Assembly (NCBI GenBank): GCA_023381895.1
Contig: JAMCTA010000172.1
Location: 1 to 13,731, forward strand
Reading direction: 5' to 3'
From: Chloroflexota bacterium
Lineage (GTDB): Bacteria; Chloroflexota; UBA4733
DNA length: 13,731 nt
A program made the translations under genes and the position numbers. Position 1 is the stretch's first letter. Each line of letters opens with the position of its first letter. The notes under the pieces are model-generated. The model made no database searches, was not told the origin of the DNA, and was given only the letters and a program-made list of their open reading frames with translations. Of this stretch, positions 1 through 7,250 are shown piece after piece.

Positions 1-2
1 AA

Positions 3-173
3 GGGCTGGTCCGGCGGGATCTCGTGCGCTTGCAGGAGCTGGTGGACTGGGAGGGCCTCGAGGAGGTTCCTCAGGTGGAAGCTGCCATCCAGGAAGAGAA
101 TGCCCTGCTTGCGGCCCTTGCCGAGGAGGCGAGGGAGGAAGAGCTCAGTGCTGCCACCCTCGCGTCCACCTGA
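3..173 (+). CDS. C-terminal end of an unrecognised protein (5' part outside window)
   Basis: An open frame enters from the left edge and ends at TGA 171-173, giving the last 56 residues of a protein. The visible part is very rich in Glu, Ala and Leu (for example LVDWEGLEEVPQVEAAIQEE and LLAALAEEAREEEL) and looks like an amphipathic helix or short coiled-coil tail, ending in a small Ser/Thr/Ala segment. No catalytic motif or membrane segment is visible, so no function can be assigned. It converges with the aldo/keto reductase that follows. The 77-bp gap contains only a 5-bp inverted repeat (GGCAC/GTGCC at 185-200) without a T-run. The frame is supported by its strongly biased, codon-like composition up to a clean stop. 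Confidence 0.6.
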   Translation, partial: GLVRRDLVRLQELVDWEGLEEVPQVEAAIQEENALLAALAEEAREEELSAATLAST

Positions 174-250
174 TAGCTCCAGCGGGCACCGACCAGTGCC
201 GACGTTGGGTGCAGACGCGCTCCCAGCACCGGCCCGCACGCCAAGGATCG

Positions 251-1186
251 TTAGTTTTGCAGGATCTGCTCGATGGTCTCCATTTCGGCAGCGGACAGCA
301 GCACATCAGCAGCCGCTGCATTCTCATTGATCTGCTCCGTCCGTGTCGCACCGGCAATGACTGTGCTCACTTCGGGGTGAGCCGCAAGCCAAGCGACCGC
401 GAGTTGCGCCACTGTACAGCCCTTCTGCTGGGCGAACGTCTTGAGCTTCTCAACAATAGCGAGGCGGTCTGCGGTGAGTTGCTCGCGGAGTCGAGGATTC
501 CGAGCGGCGCGAGTGTCTGGAGGGGGCTCCTTGCCGGGTTCGTACTTGCCGGTGAGAAGACCACTCGCCAGAGGGAAGTAAGGAATCACACCTATGCTGA
601 ATTTAGCACAGACGGGGAGTAGCTCCTTCTCGACATCACGCACGAACATGTTGTAGTGCGGCTGTACGGAGATGAACGGTGCAAAGCTGTGCTTGTCCGA
701 GATCCAAAGTGCGTGTATGAGCTGCCAAGCTGCAAAGTTTGAGCAACCGATGTAGCGAACTTTGCCTGCGTGCACCAGATCGTCGAGCGCTGACAGCGAT
801 TCCTCCAGTGGGGTCTCTGGATCGAAGGAGTGCACCTGATAGAGGTCGATGTAGTCTGTGTTCAGGCGGCGCAGACTATCCTCGCAGCCACTGATGATGT
901 GCTTACGAGATAGGCCTTGATCATTTGGCCCTGGCCCCATCGTGCCGCGTACCTTGGTGGCGACGATTGCTTCATGGCGGCGACCAGCAAGAGCCTTTCC
1001 CACGAAAGTCTCTGAAATGCCGCGGCTGTAGACGTCTGCCGTATCGATCATATTGATGCCAGTGGCGAGCGCGTGGCGGATCACGCGAATGCTCCGCTCT
1101 TCATCCGCCGCTGCTCCGAAGTTGTTGCCACCCAGGCCTACAACAGATACTTTTAGTCCTGAAGATCCGAGACGCCGATACTGCAC
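251..1186 (-). CDS. Aldo/keto reductase
   Basis: This 311-residue protein is a full-length member of the NAD(P)H-dependent aldo/keto reductase superfamily, cytosolic (beta/alpha)8-barrel enzymes that reduce carbonyls or act on sugar-type substrates. The N-terminus MQYRRLGSSGLKVSVVGLGG is typical of the YajO/Tas/potassium-channel-beta-like branch. The catalytic tetrad can be placed at Asp48 and Tyr53 (in DTADVYSRG), Lys78 (ATKVRG) and His119 (YQVHSFD). C-terminal features such as VSTVIAGATRTEQINENAAA match the cofactor-binding end of the family. The start is GTG at 1186, preceded by AGGAGGG about 11 bases upstream, a slightly long spacing. It diverges from the gene at 1389 across a 202-bp region that holds a short palindrome. 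The substrate cannot be told from sequence, and no neighbour fixes it. Confidence 0.93.
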   Translation of the reverse strand: MQYRRLGSSGLKVSVVGLGGNNFGAAADEERSIRVIRHALATGINMIDTADVYSRGISETFVGKALAGRRHEAIVATKVRGTMGPGPNDQGLSRKHIISGCEDSLRRLNTDYIDLYQVHSFDPETPLEESLSALDDLVHAGKVRYIGCSNFAAWQLIHALWISDKHSFAPFISVQPHYNMFVRDVEKELLPVCAKFSIGVIPYFPLASGLLTGKYEPGKEPPPDTRAARNPRLREQLTADRLAIVEKLKTFAQQKGCTVAQLAVAWLAAHPEVSTVIAGATRTEQINENAAAADVLLSAAEMETIEQILQN

Positions 1187-1292
1187 TGATATTCTTCCCT
1201 CCTAGCTTCGCCAGCACCGCCCTGGCAACAGCCTAGACTACTCAAGACTACCCGTTTAGTGGGCGTATATTGTTGACCTGGTGGGACTTAAT

Positions 1293-1309
1293 AAAGTTGA
1301 CTGAACTTT
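1293..1309. promoter_or_regulatory. Possible operator palindrome between divergent genes
   Basis: A perfect 6-bp inverted repeat, AAAGTT-N5-AACTTT, lies in the 202-bp gap between the divergent genes starting at 1186 and 1389. It sits in the most A/T-rich part of the gap, where promoters would be expected. Its size fits a dimeric repressor site, but no matching regulator gene is close by and no convincing -35/-10 pair could be assigned. It could be chance. Confidence 0.25.
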
Positions 1310-1388
1310 GTGGAAACATCCCTGCGTGTGTTGCTCCCCAGTGTGGCGCAGAGAAGCGCAATGGTGATGGTATGGGAGGAGAATTCTC

Positions 1389-2516
1389 GTGATTCGACAG
1401 CTTCGGCGTCTGACGCGGAGCTTCAAGCTGGGAAACGTTGAAGTCAAGGCTCCGGCAGTGTATGGACGGCGGGCCTCTGGTGTGTGGCGTCTGGATGATG
1501 CTGATGATACCGGTTACGAGGGCGTCGCCTGCGTCGACGATGCCGCCCGTGTCGCCCGTCTCTTTCTCGAGGCTGGACGGGTCTTCGATCTACCTGAAGC
1601 GGTCGAGGAAGCGGAGGGCTACCTGCGCTTCATTCTGGCCCTGCAGCAACCATCGGGACGGTTCGTCAACTTCATCACGAGCTGGAGTGGTGAAGTCAAC
1701 CTCACAGGCCCGACGTCACAGCCGGAAGGCGCCTTCTGGAACGCTCGGGCGATGAGAGCTATGGCGCTCGCCGCCGCCACGACCGGAAATGAGACCTATC
1801 TCGCGGCGTTCGAGCGTGTGTTCAACACCGTCTTCGATCGATGTGAAGGGGCTGATATCCTCGCCCTTCACATCCTGGCGACGCTTGATGTGCAGGCTGT
1901 CCAGCCGAGCAGCCGCTACGAGAAGGCGATTCGCCGGTGGTGCCAAGCCGTGAGCGAGGCGCGAGCACAGACAGGAATCTTGAGGAATTACCACGATGAA
2001 GGTGATCCTCCTCACCTCTGGGGCTATCTGCAGCCTCAAGCGCTTGCTCGAGCAGGCATGATGATGGGAGAGGCCGAGTGGGTCAGCGTCGCGCGCGATT
2101 CGGTGGACCGACTGCTCGTCCCTCTCGTTGAGCACGGACTCATGGGCGAGACGATGATTGCTTACGAGGTGAGCTGCATCGTTGCTAACTTGCTGACTAT
2201 TGCCGAGGCCACAGGGGAGAAGCGCTACTCAGACCTGAGCCATGCTGCTCGCACTTGGTTTCGCGGCGCCAACAGCGCGCATCAATCGATGTACAATGCC
2301 TTCGAGGGGTGGGTATCTGATGGTATCCACGGTGGTGTTACCAGCCAAAACTCGGGGGCGGAGTCGAATGCCGAGGGAGGACTGGCCCTTCTGGACGAAC
2401 TCCCCTGGCCTCTGTACTATCCTCTATGGAGAGGAACATCTCCTACCAGCAACCACTGCGGCTCAGTGAATCTGACCTTGCGGTGCGACGATGGCCTGCC
2501 GGCACCGGGGTGTTGA
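1389..2516 (+). CDS. Six-hairpin-like alpha/alpha-barrel protein (glycosidase-like fold), substrate unknown
   Basis: A 375-residue protein starting at GTG 1389 with GGAGGAGA 5 bases upstream. The motif WRLDDADDTGYEGVACVDDAARVAR (about residues 33-57) resembles the conserved start (DDTG..., CxDDxARA) of alpha/alpha-barrel domains that occur next to, or fused with, bacterial glycosyltransferases. Repeated helical segments with aromatic and Asp/Glu patches follow, for example SGRFVNFITSW, LRNYHDEGDPPHLWGY and NSGAESNAEGGLALL, as expected for a six-hairpin glycosidase-like toroid. No signal peptide or membrane segment is visible, so it is probably cytoplasmic. The last 30 or so residues (after LYYPLWRGTS) look like a degenerate tail. 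The next gene starts 17 bp later, suggesting co-transcription. The fold is a family-level impression; a catalytic role on a sugar or glycan is inference. Confidence 0.75.
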   Translation: MIRQLRRLTRSFKLGNVEVKAPAVYGRRASGVWRLDDADDTGYEGVACVDDAARVARLFLEAGRVFDLPEAVEEAEGYLRFILALQQPSGRFVNFITSWSGEVNLTGPTSQPEGAFWNARAMRAMALAAATTGNETYLAAFERVFNTVFDRCEGADILALHILATLDVQAVQPSSRYEKAIRRWCQAVSEARAQTGILRNYHDEGDPPHLWGYLQPQALARAGMMMGEAEWVSVARDSVDRLLVPLVEHGLMGETMIAYEVSCIVANLLTIAEATGEKRYSDLSHAARTWFRGANSAHQSMYNAFEGWVSDGIHGGVTSQNSGAESNAEGGLALLDELPWPLYYPLWRGTSPTSNHCGSVNLTLRCDDGLPAPGC

Positions 2517-2533
2517 CTTGAGGGGGAATAATC

Positions 2534-3043
2534 GTGGCTCAGGGGAGCGCGACGCGCGTGGCGAGGCGCGGGATCACCGACGACTGGAGTTACTGGAAGC
2601 TTGCGCTCATTGGCGTCATCGCTGGCCTGATTGGTGGCGCCGTCATGTGGGTACTCATGACACTGGTCTGTGCAATTGTCGGTCCTAGTCTCTGGGCATT
2701 TCCAAAGTGGGTTGCGGATGCCGTCTATGGTGACTCGTGGCTTGGTTTCGACCTTCAAGAGGTGCTCACAGGTACGCTGATTCATCTGGCTGTGGCCGCT
2801 AGCTTGGGACTGCTCTTCTCCGTTATTCTCGTGCCATTCCTTCCGGAGCTGCGATTTATGCTGATCGCTGGGCTCGTATGGGGGCTCATCGCTTGGGTCG
2901 TGCTCACCTTGATAGCGCTCAATGGGGTCGATCCTGTCATGGCGCAGGAAGTTCCGAACGTCGCCTGGTTCCTCATGCACATCATTTTTGGCTTGATCGT
3001 GGGCTATGTGGCCAATGGACTGAAACAGTTTGCGGAAATCTAG
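2534..3043 (+). CDS. Small integral membrane protein, four predicted helices, function unknown
   Basis: A 169-residue protein with a short charged cytoplasmic N-terminus (MAQGSATRVARRGITDDW) and four hydrophobic helices at roughly residues 22-48, 80-101, 107-129 and 142-162. The first helix is Gly-rich (ALIGVIAGLIGGAVMW). No enzyme or transporter motif is visible, and I do not recognise the family. The start is GTG 2534, with AGGGGG at 2521-2526 giving a 7-base spacing. The gene follows the six-hairpin-like gene by 17 bp on the same strand, so the two are probably transcribed together. Hydrophobic codon patterns are consistent throughout, and overlapping frames on either strand do not look coding. 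Confidence 0.75.
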   Translation: MAQGSATRVARRGITDDWSYWKLALIGVIAGLIGGAVMWVLMTLVCAIVGPSLWAFPKWVADAVYGDSWLGFDLQEVLTGTLIHLAVAASLGLLFSVILVPFLPELRFMLIAGLVWGLIAWVVLTLIALNGVDPVMAQEVPNVAWFLMHIIFGLIVGYVANGLKQFAEI

Positions 3044-3071
3044 TCCAGGCGCCAGCTGGAGGGCGCTTGCC

Positions 3072-3088
3072 GCTCGTTCGTGACGAGC
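3072..3088 (+). terminator. Possible weak intrinsic terminator
   Basis: A 6-bp perfect stem, GCTCGT/ACGAGC, with a 5-base loop lies 29 bp after the stop of the four-helix membrane protein gene and before the ABC exporter genes. The stem is followed by CTTATCTGTC rather than a clean T-run, so termination would be weak. It may only mark the transcript end loosely. Confidence 0.25.
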
Positions 3089-3192
3089 CTTATCTGTCGC
3101 GTCGAGAGGGTGCCGCGAGCCTTGTCGCTGCCATGGGACACTAATGGTGAGGGATAGCTGATAGCCTTGGCAGGGGAAGCAGGAGGGCTCGC

Positions 3193-3222
3193 GTGGCTAG
3201 GGTATGTTGTACCCCCGAGTAG
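3193..3222 (+). other. Short leader ORF or displaced start of the ABC ATPase gene
   Basis: The best ribosome binding site before the exporter genes, AGGAGGG at 3181-3187, sits 5 bases before GTG 3193. That GTG opens a 9-codon ORF (MARVCCTPE, stop TAG 3220-3222) in a different frame from the ATPase gene, whose ATG at 3204 lies inside it. Either this is a leader peptide translationally coupled to the ATPase, or it is the true start and one base is missing in the CCCCC run at 3212-3216. Adding one C gives a continuous frame MARVCCTPRVETSLNAG. Confidence 0.35.
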
Positions 3223-4166
3223 AGACCAGCCTGAACGCCGGTGTAGATCCGGCCATCGTCGTAGACAGTCTCGTCAAGTGCTACAGCGGCCAGGAGGTCG
3301 TGGCGAGTCTCTCCTTCACGGTGCGGCGAGGGGAAGTGTTTGCACTGCTCGGGCCGAATGGCGCCGGGAAGACGACGACGGTAGAAATCCTTGAAGGCTA
3401 TTGCCCGGCCGATGCAGGCGCAGTACACGTGTTGGGTCTCAACCCCCGGCGCGAGGCCAGGGCACTCAAGCAACGTATCGGTGTCGTGTTGCAGCAGGGT
3501 GGCATCTACCCTCAGGCAACCCCACAGGAAATGCTCAGCCTCTTTGCCCGATTCTACGCGCACCCGGCCCGGGTGGACGAGCTGCTCGAGCTCGCTGGCT
3601 TGGTCCAGGTTGCGCGAACTCGCTTCCGCCGGTTGTCGGGTGGACAGCAGCGACGCCTAGCCCTGGCCCTGGCTCTCGTCGGAAACCCTGACCTCGTGTT
3701 CTTAGACGAGCCGACATCCGGCATGGATCCACAGGGGCGCCAACTCACCTGGCAGATCGTCTCTCAGCTTCGGGAGCGCGGCGTCACCGTACTGCTCACC
3801 ACGCACTACATGGAGGAGGCACAGCGTCTCGCCGATCACATCGCTATCATCGATCATGGAAAACTCCTTGCCTTTGGAACGCCGCGAGAGCTGCTCCGCG
3901 GTACCTCAGACACCACAACAGTAGTCCGCCTTCGCCTTCCGCACGCACTGCCGCCCGAGCAGTTGCGAGCTTTGTCCCTGGTGCGCACGGTCCGGGAGCT
4001 TGACAAAGGTGGCTACCAACTCGAAGTCGAGAATCCAGCAGCCGCACTCGCTGAGCTCACGGCTTGGCTGCGTGACCACCAGGTAGTGCTCGATGACTTG
4101 CGGGTCGGCCAAGTCACTCTCGAAGACGTGTTCCTCCAGCTCACAGGACGGGATCTGCGCGAGTGA
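3204..4166 (+). CDS. ABC transporter ATP-binding protein, ABC-2 exporter (DrrA-like)
   Basis: A 320-residue nucleotide-binding subunit that would power export at the inner face of the membrane. In order it has Walker A GPNGAGKT (50-57), a Q-loop around LQQ (97-98), the signature LSGGQ (144-148), Walker B LVFLDE (164-169) and the H-loop His201 (TTHYMEEA). The C-terminal region after about residue 230, ending TLEDVFLQLTGRDLRE, is typical of the DrrA/CcmA-type ATPases of ABC-2 exporters. Length fits the family. Its stop overlaps the permease start by 4 bases (GTGA), so the two are translationally coupled. ATG 3204 has only a poorly spaced AGGG before it; the better signal belongs to a short overlapping ORF at 3193. 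The exported substrate is unknown; drugs, lipids or antibiotics are family possibilities. Confidence 0.93.
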   Translation: MLYPRVETSLNAGVDPAIVVDSLVKCYSGQEVVASLSFTVRRGEVFALLGPNGAGKTTTVEILEGYCPADAGAVHVLGLNPRREARALKQRIGVVLQQGGIYPQATPQEMLSLFARFYAHPARVDELLELAGLVQVARTRFRRLSGGQQRRLALALALVGNPDLVFLDEPTSGMDPQGRQLTWQIVSQLRERGVTVLLTTHYMEEAQRLADHIAIIDHGKLLAFGTPRELLRGTSDTTTVVRLRLPHALPPEQLRALSLVRTVRELDKGGYQLEVENPAAALAELTAWLRDHQVVLDDLRVGQVTLEDVFLQLTGRDLRE

Positions 4167-4921
4167 CTGACGTCCACACGCTTCCGCGCGCTCTCACTGC
4201 CCAAGTCGGCATGGAGCTGCGCCTGACCTTGCGCCGGGGGGAGAGCCTGCTCATCACGGTGGCGGTTCCTGTGCTGCTCCTCATCTTCTTCTCGAGCTTG
4301 TCGATTGTTCGCTTTCCCGGCAGTGGCAGCTCTCCGGTTGGCTACCTCCTACCGGGAATGCTTGCTCTGGCTGTGATCTCCAATGGCATGGTCAGTGTCG
4401 GTATCGCCACGGCATACGAACGCTACTATGGGGTACTCAAGCTTCTCGGGAGTTCTCCTCTGCCTCGAGCAGGACTCATCGTGGCTAAAGTCGTCTCCGT
4501 GATCGTACTCGAAGTCATCCAGCTGCTGCTGTTGCTGCTCGTGGCCGCAGTCTTCTACGGCTGGCGGCCGGGTGGCAGCCTCATCGAGGCCGTGGTCGCG
4601 CTGCTCGTGGGCACTGCAAGCTTCACGGGGTTAGGGCTGGCAATGGCCGGAGGTATCCGCGCAGAGATCACGCTCGCTGGTGCCAATGGTCTCTATCTGC
4701 TCTTTCTCCTGCTTGGCAATGCGGTGCTGCCCTTAGACCACCTTCCGGGAGCGCTGCAGGTCGTAGCCCGTGTGCTGCCTGCTACACCACTCACCGACGC
4801 TTTGCGCTCCGCAATGACCGGTGGGACACTGGCCAGCGGGTTTGGTGGCAGCATTGTCGAGGAAGCGATCTGGGGTGCAGTACTCATCCTGCTGGCGGCG
4901 TTGACCTTCAAGTGGGAGTGA
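4163..4921 (+). CDS. ABC-2 type transporter permease
   Basis: A 252-residue membrane subunit that pairs with the ATPase just upstream. Six hydrophobic segments can be seen at about residues 29-48, 61-83, 105-133, 139-163, 170-190 and 235-250. The cytosolic loop YERYYGVLKLLGSSPLPR (86-102) matches the coupling region of ABC-2 permeases, where it contacts the ATPase. The amphipathic start (TAQVGMELRLTLRRGES) also fits the family. The start is GTG 4163, overlapping the ATPase stop by 4 bases, and the stop is TGA 4919-4921. ATPase and permease together form a complete heteromeric exporter of the DrrAB type, which normally assembles as two of each subunit. Substrate unknown. Confidence 0.9.
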   Translation: MTDVHTLPRALTAQVGMELRLTLRRGESLLITVAVPVLLLIFFSSLSIVRFPGSGSSPVGYLLPGMLALAVISNGMVSVGIATAYERYYGVLKLLGSSPLPRAGLIVAKVVSVIVLEVIQLLLLLLVAAVFYGWRPGGSLIEAVVALLVGTASFTGLGLAMAGGIRAEITLAGANGLYLLFLLLGNAVLPLDHLPGALQVVARVLPATPLTDALRSAMTGGTLASGFGGSIVEEAIWGAVLILLAALTFKWE

Positions 4922-5402
4922 CATTGTATTTCTGCCGCCACTGCTCGGCGCAAAGCACCGGCGAATAGTTCAAGATATGCAGCATTACACCATCCGGTGT
5001 CGCTGACACGTAAGACTGATGGTAGTTATCAGCCGCTCTTCAAAGCCGTAGAACTGATCTGGCCCTGCGAAATGCACCTTGCTAGACAGAACAGAGTCGG
5101 CGCGGCGGAGATCACGGACGAATGTTGGAATGGAAGTGAGGAAACTCCTGAGAGTTGTCGCTCACCAGCAGTCGCCCACGAGATGTTCGGTCATCATTGA
5201 CGCCTCGAGAGCACACAGAAGGGATTGCGGTAAGGGTACTCGAACACGAGATCTTGGCAGGCTAACTGCTCTATGTGCGGGCCAGGGCATCGGGATTCCC
5301 ATGGGAGCTGGTTGCCAGAGCGCTGAACTAGTCTGCCATGATTAAAGAGAAAGTTGGGGATTTCTGTAGGAAGGCCATTACAGGGCGAAATCCAATCCAG
5401 AC
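4922..5402. other. 481-bp intergenic stretch between convergent transcription units
   Basis: No convincing gene is seen here; the short open frames lack ribosome binding sites and family resemblance. It contains a perfect 10-bp palindrome (TCCCATGGGA, 5297-5306) and, on the minus strand around 5230-5275, a stretch resembling a decayed tRNA with a GCC-like anticodon region whose arms no longer pair. No clear intrinsic terminator was found, although both flanking transcription units end here. The stretch may be the remains of lost genes. Confidence 0.5.
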
Positions 5403-6275
5403 TTAGATCAATGCATATCCGAGCTGATTGGCCACGTGAGCGATGTAGTCACGCGCAATAGCGATGGACGTTTCATCGTGCAGATGCTCGATGAGGAGTG
5501 GCGTCTCATCGGGGAGGTGCTGTGCCAGGCGCAGCAAGGTCACGTAGTCGAGGTTCCCCTGGCCTGGTGGCGCCTCGTCCATGTGGTACGTGAACGGTCT
5601 CGATCGCAGGAGCGTGTCCTTGGCGTGGATCAGCCGGATCTTCTCCCCCAAGAGGTCAAAACACGCAGCCAAGAAACGGCCGGTATCAGCATAGTGCTCG
5701 AGCGTCATCAGGTTGACGGGATCTAGCTCCACCGCCTGGCGGGGATGGTCGACGCGCTGAATGACTGCCGCCAGGCGGTGGAGCGAGTTCAAGGACGTCA
5801 TAACCCACGGCTCTAAACAGAGCGTCGCCGCCTGGGTCGAGACCATACGGACGATCTCCTGGCAGCTCTCGACCAGCACGTCGATGGCCCGGTCAGTCCA
5901 GGTGTCATGGTGCACGGGCACGTCTGCTGGCGCGAGCGCCGGGTAATCGGGGTGACGGTGACCACCACCGCAGATGACTGCCGGTACCCCCATGAGTCCA
6001 GCCAGTTCCATAGCCCGGCAGACATCCCGAATGGCGGTCCCGCGCACCTGTTCGTCTACGGCGATCAAGTTGCGATAGCATCCCACCTGGACCACCTGGA
6101 CCACCTGGAGGCCAGCTTGCCGAAAGGGAGCGATAGCAGCGTGCGCTTGCGCCGCTGTCCACTGCAGGTCAATGGCGATCCCCGTTCCCCATAGGCCTAG
6201 GCGCTGGATGGTGGTAACTTTGTGGTCAATGTCACCAGGCACGATGGCACAGAGCTTCACGGCACCGCCCCGCAC
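5403..6275 (-). CDS. Sugar phosphate isomerase/epimerase-type TIM barrel (first copy)
   Basis: A 290-residue protein of the xylose isomerase-like/AP endonuclease 2 TIM-barrel superfamily. Members isomerise, epimerise, dehydrate or cleave sugars and keto-sugars using one divalent metal. Probable metal ligands are Glu155 (LCLEPW), Asp185 (VELDPVN), His217 (LIHAKD) and Glu263 (LLIEHL), one in each expected strand. No signal peptide is seen, so it is cytoplasmic. It is the last gene of the minus-strand sugar cluster, about 50 bp after the PmoA-like gene. The start is uncertain: GTG 6275, or GTG 6260, which gives the more family-like MKLCAIVPGD. A 9-bp unit is repeated three times within strand 2 (VVQVVQVG), where one copy would be normal. 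It shares fold but little sequence with the second TIM barrel of the cluster. The exact reaction is unknown. Confidence 0.88.
   Translation of the reverse strand: MRGGAVKLCAIVPGDIDHKVTTIQRLGLWGTGIAIDLQWTAAQAHAAIAPFRQAGLQVVQVVQVGCYRNLIAVDEQVRGTAIRDVCRAMELAGLMGVPAVICGGGHRHPDYPALAPADVPVHHDTWTDRAIDVLVESCQEIVRMVSTQAATLCLEPWVMTSLNSLHRLAAVIQRVDHPRQAVELDPVNLMTLEHYADTGRFLAACFDLLGEKIRLIHAKDTLLRSRPFTYHMDEAPPGQGNLDYVTLLRLAQHLPDETPLLIEHLHDETSIAIARDYIAHVANQLGYALI
6082..6108. repeat. Three tandem copies of a 9-bp unit within a TIM-barrel gene
   Basis: The plus strand reads CCCACCTGG, ACCACCTGG, ACCACCTGG, three nearly identical 9-bp units. Read on the coding (minus) strand they give the repetitive peptide QVVQVVQVG at the second beta strand of the isomerase-like protein. 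Gain or loss of a unit would keep the reading frame. Confidence 0.8.
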
Positions 6276-6325
6276 CCGGCTGATGGTGTTCCCCCGAGCA
6301 CTTTCACTCTCCTTGGCGCTTCGCT

Positions 6326-7180
6326 CTAGACTTCTACTTCCAGAAGAGTCTTTTCAACAGTCCTACACTCATCGCCGGAAATCTCACCTCGATGCACGAG
6401 CACGGTGTAGCGGAGCGTCAGCGGCATATCCGGCTGAATAGTGTAGTTACGACCAAACGTGAATCCACTGCCGAGAAACGCCATAGCGCAGAGATCCTTG
6501 CCAAGGAAGACAGGGGCGGGAAAATTCGGATTCGATGGATGCTCAAACATAACGAGGCTCGCCCACTCATGCGTGGCATCGTACTTGCCAGCTATAGCAG
6601 CCCAGGGAGCGCGGGTACCTCGGATGCTTGTCAAGTCATTCTGCCCTCCTGCTGCAAGGAGCTTGGGGCGTGCCTGGAAGTCACGAATCAGACGGATACC
6701 GAGCCCTCCATATCCGCGATCTGGATCAGCGTGCAGCCGCCGGGCGCTGTCACAACGAAACGCCAGCCGCCAGTGGATGACGTAACGCTGCTCGTCCAGC
6801 AACTGCAGGGCAAGGTCACGCTGCTCCCGGAGAAGTACCGATCCCTCACCACTAGCGCCTGCTCTCCACTCGTTCTCCTGCGACCAGGTCACCTCATCCG
6901 ATCGGTGCGCCGTCACAGTGAGCGCACGCGACACGACCCGACCCTGCCCAGGCTCCCAGAAGTTGACCTCATCGACGAACTTCCAGGCGAAGAACATGCC
7001 GGTATGCCAAGTGTGGTCGTGCGGGCTGGCGAGCGTGAGCGGTGGTGCTCCGGGCGGCGCGAGCGGGTGGAAATACGAGCGCAGATCCTCCGTACTATAG
7101 TGGTAGGTTGCCAGCAGCCCTCCTGAACCATCGTCAATCGCCAGGGCATCTCCTAACACGTGATGGAGACCGAGCACCAT
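6326..7180 (-). CDS. PmoA-like (DUF6807) protein
   Basis: About 284 residues. The segment HDHTWHTGMFFAWKFVDEVNFWEPG (near residues 56-80) is the hallmark of the family annotated as PmoA-like or DUF6807, in which homologs read roughly SDHxHHRGLFFAW...VDFW. Despite the name these are not the membrane-bound subunit of particulate methane monooxygenase: there is no membrane helix here, and the sequence looks like an all-beta sugar-mutarotase-like fold. Such proteins often sit beside Gfo/Idh/MocA oxidoreductases and TIM-barrel isomerases in polysaccharide- and sugar-degrading bacteria, as here. The biochemical role is not established; binding or processing of an oxidised sugar is inference. ATG 7180 is preferred because GGGGGGAG lies 6 bases upstream; ATG 7186 directly abuts that signal. 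No signal peptide is visible. Confidence 0.82.
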   Translation of the reverse strand: MVLGLHHVLGDALAIDDGSGGLLATYHYSTEDLRSYFHPLAPPGAPPLTLASPHDHTWHTGMFFAWKFVDEVNFWEPGQGRVVSRALTVTAHRSDEVTWSQENEWRAGASGEGSVLLREQRDLALQLLDEQRYVIHWRLAFRCDSARRLHADPDRGYGGLGIRLIRDFQARPKLLAAGGQNDLTSIRGTRAPWAAIAGKYDATHEWASLVMFEHPSNPNFPAPVFLGKDLCAMAFLGSGFTFGRNYTIQPDMPLTLRYTVLVHRGEISGDECRTVEKTLLEVEV

Positions 7181-7250
7181 GACCATCTCCCCCCGTTTTC
7201 CCGCTATCTATATCTTAAATCTGGTCGGCGACGGACCACCTCTCCTTCCT

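Noticed and set aside
185..200. Hairpin GGCAC/GTGCC between the convergent genes as a terminator
   Set aside because: Only a 5-bp stem and no T-run on either strand.
2417..2980. Minus-strand open frame of 187 codons opposite the four-helix membrane protein
   Set aside because: Highly polar His/Arg/Pro/Ser-rich sequence typical of antisense to hydrophobic codons; the plus frame gives clean membrane helices with a good ribosome binding site.
6392..7126. Plus-strand open frame of 244 codons opposite the PmoA-like gene
   Set aside because: A shadow of a gene with clear family motifs; rich in Arg, Ser and Pro, with no recognisable domain.
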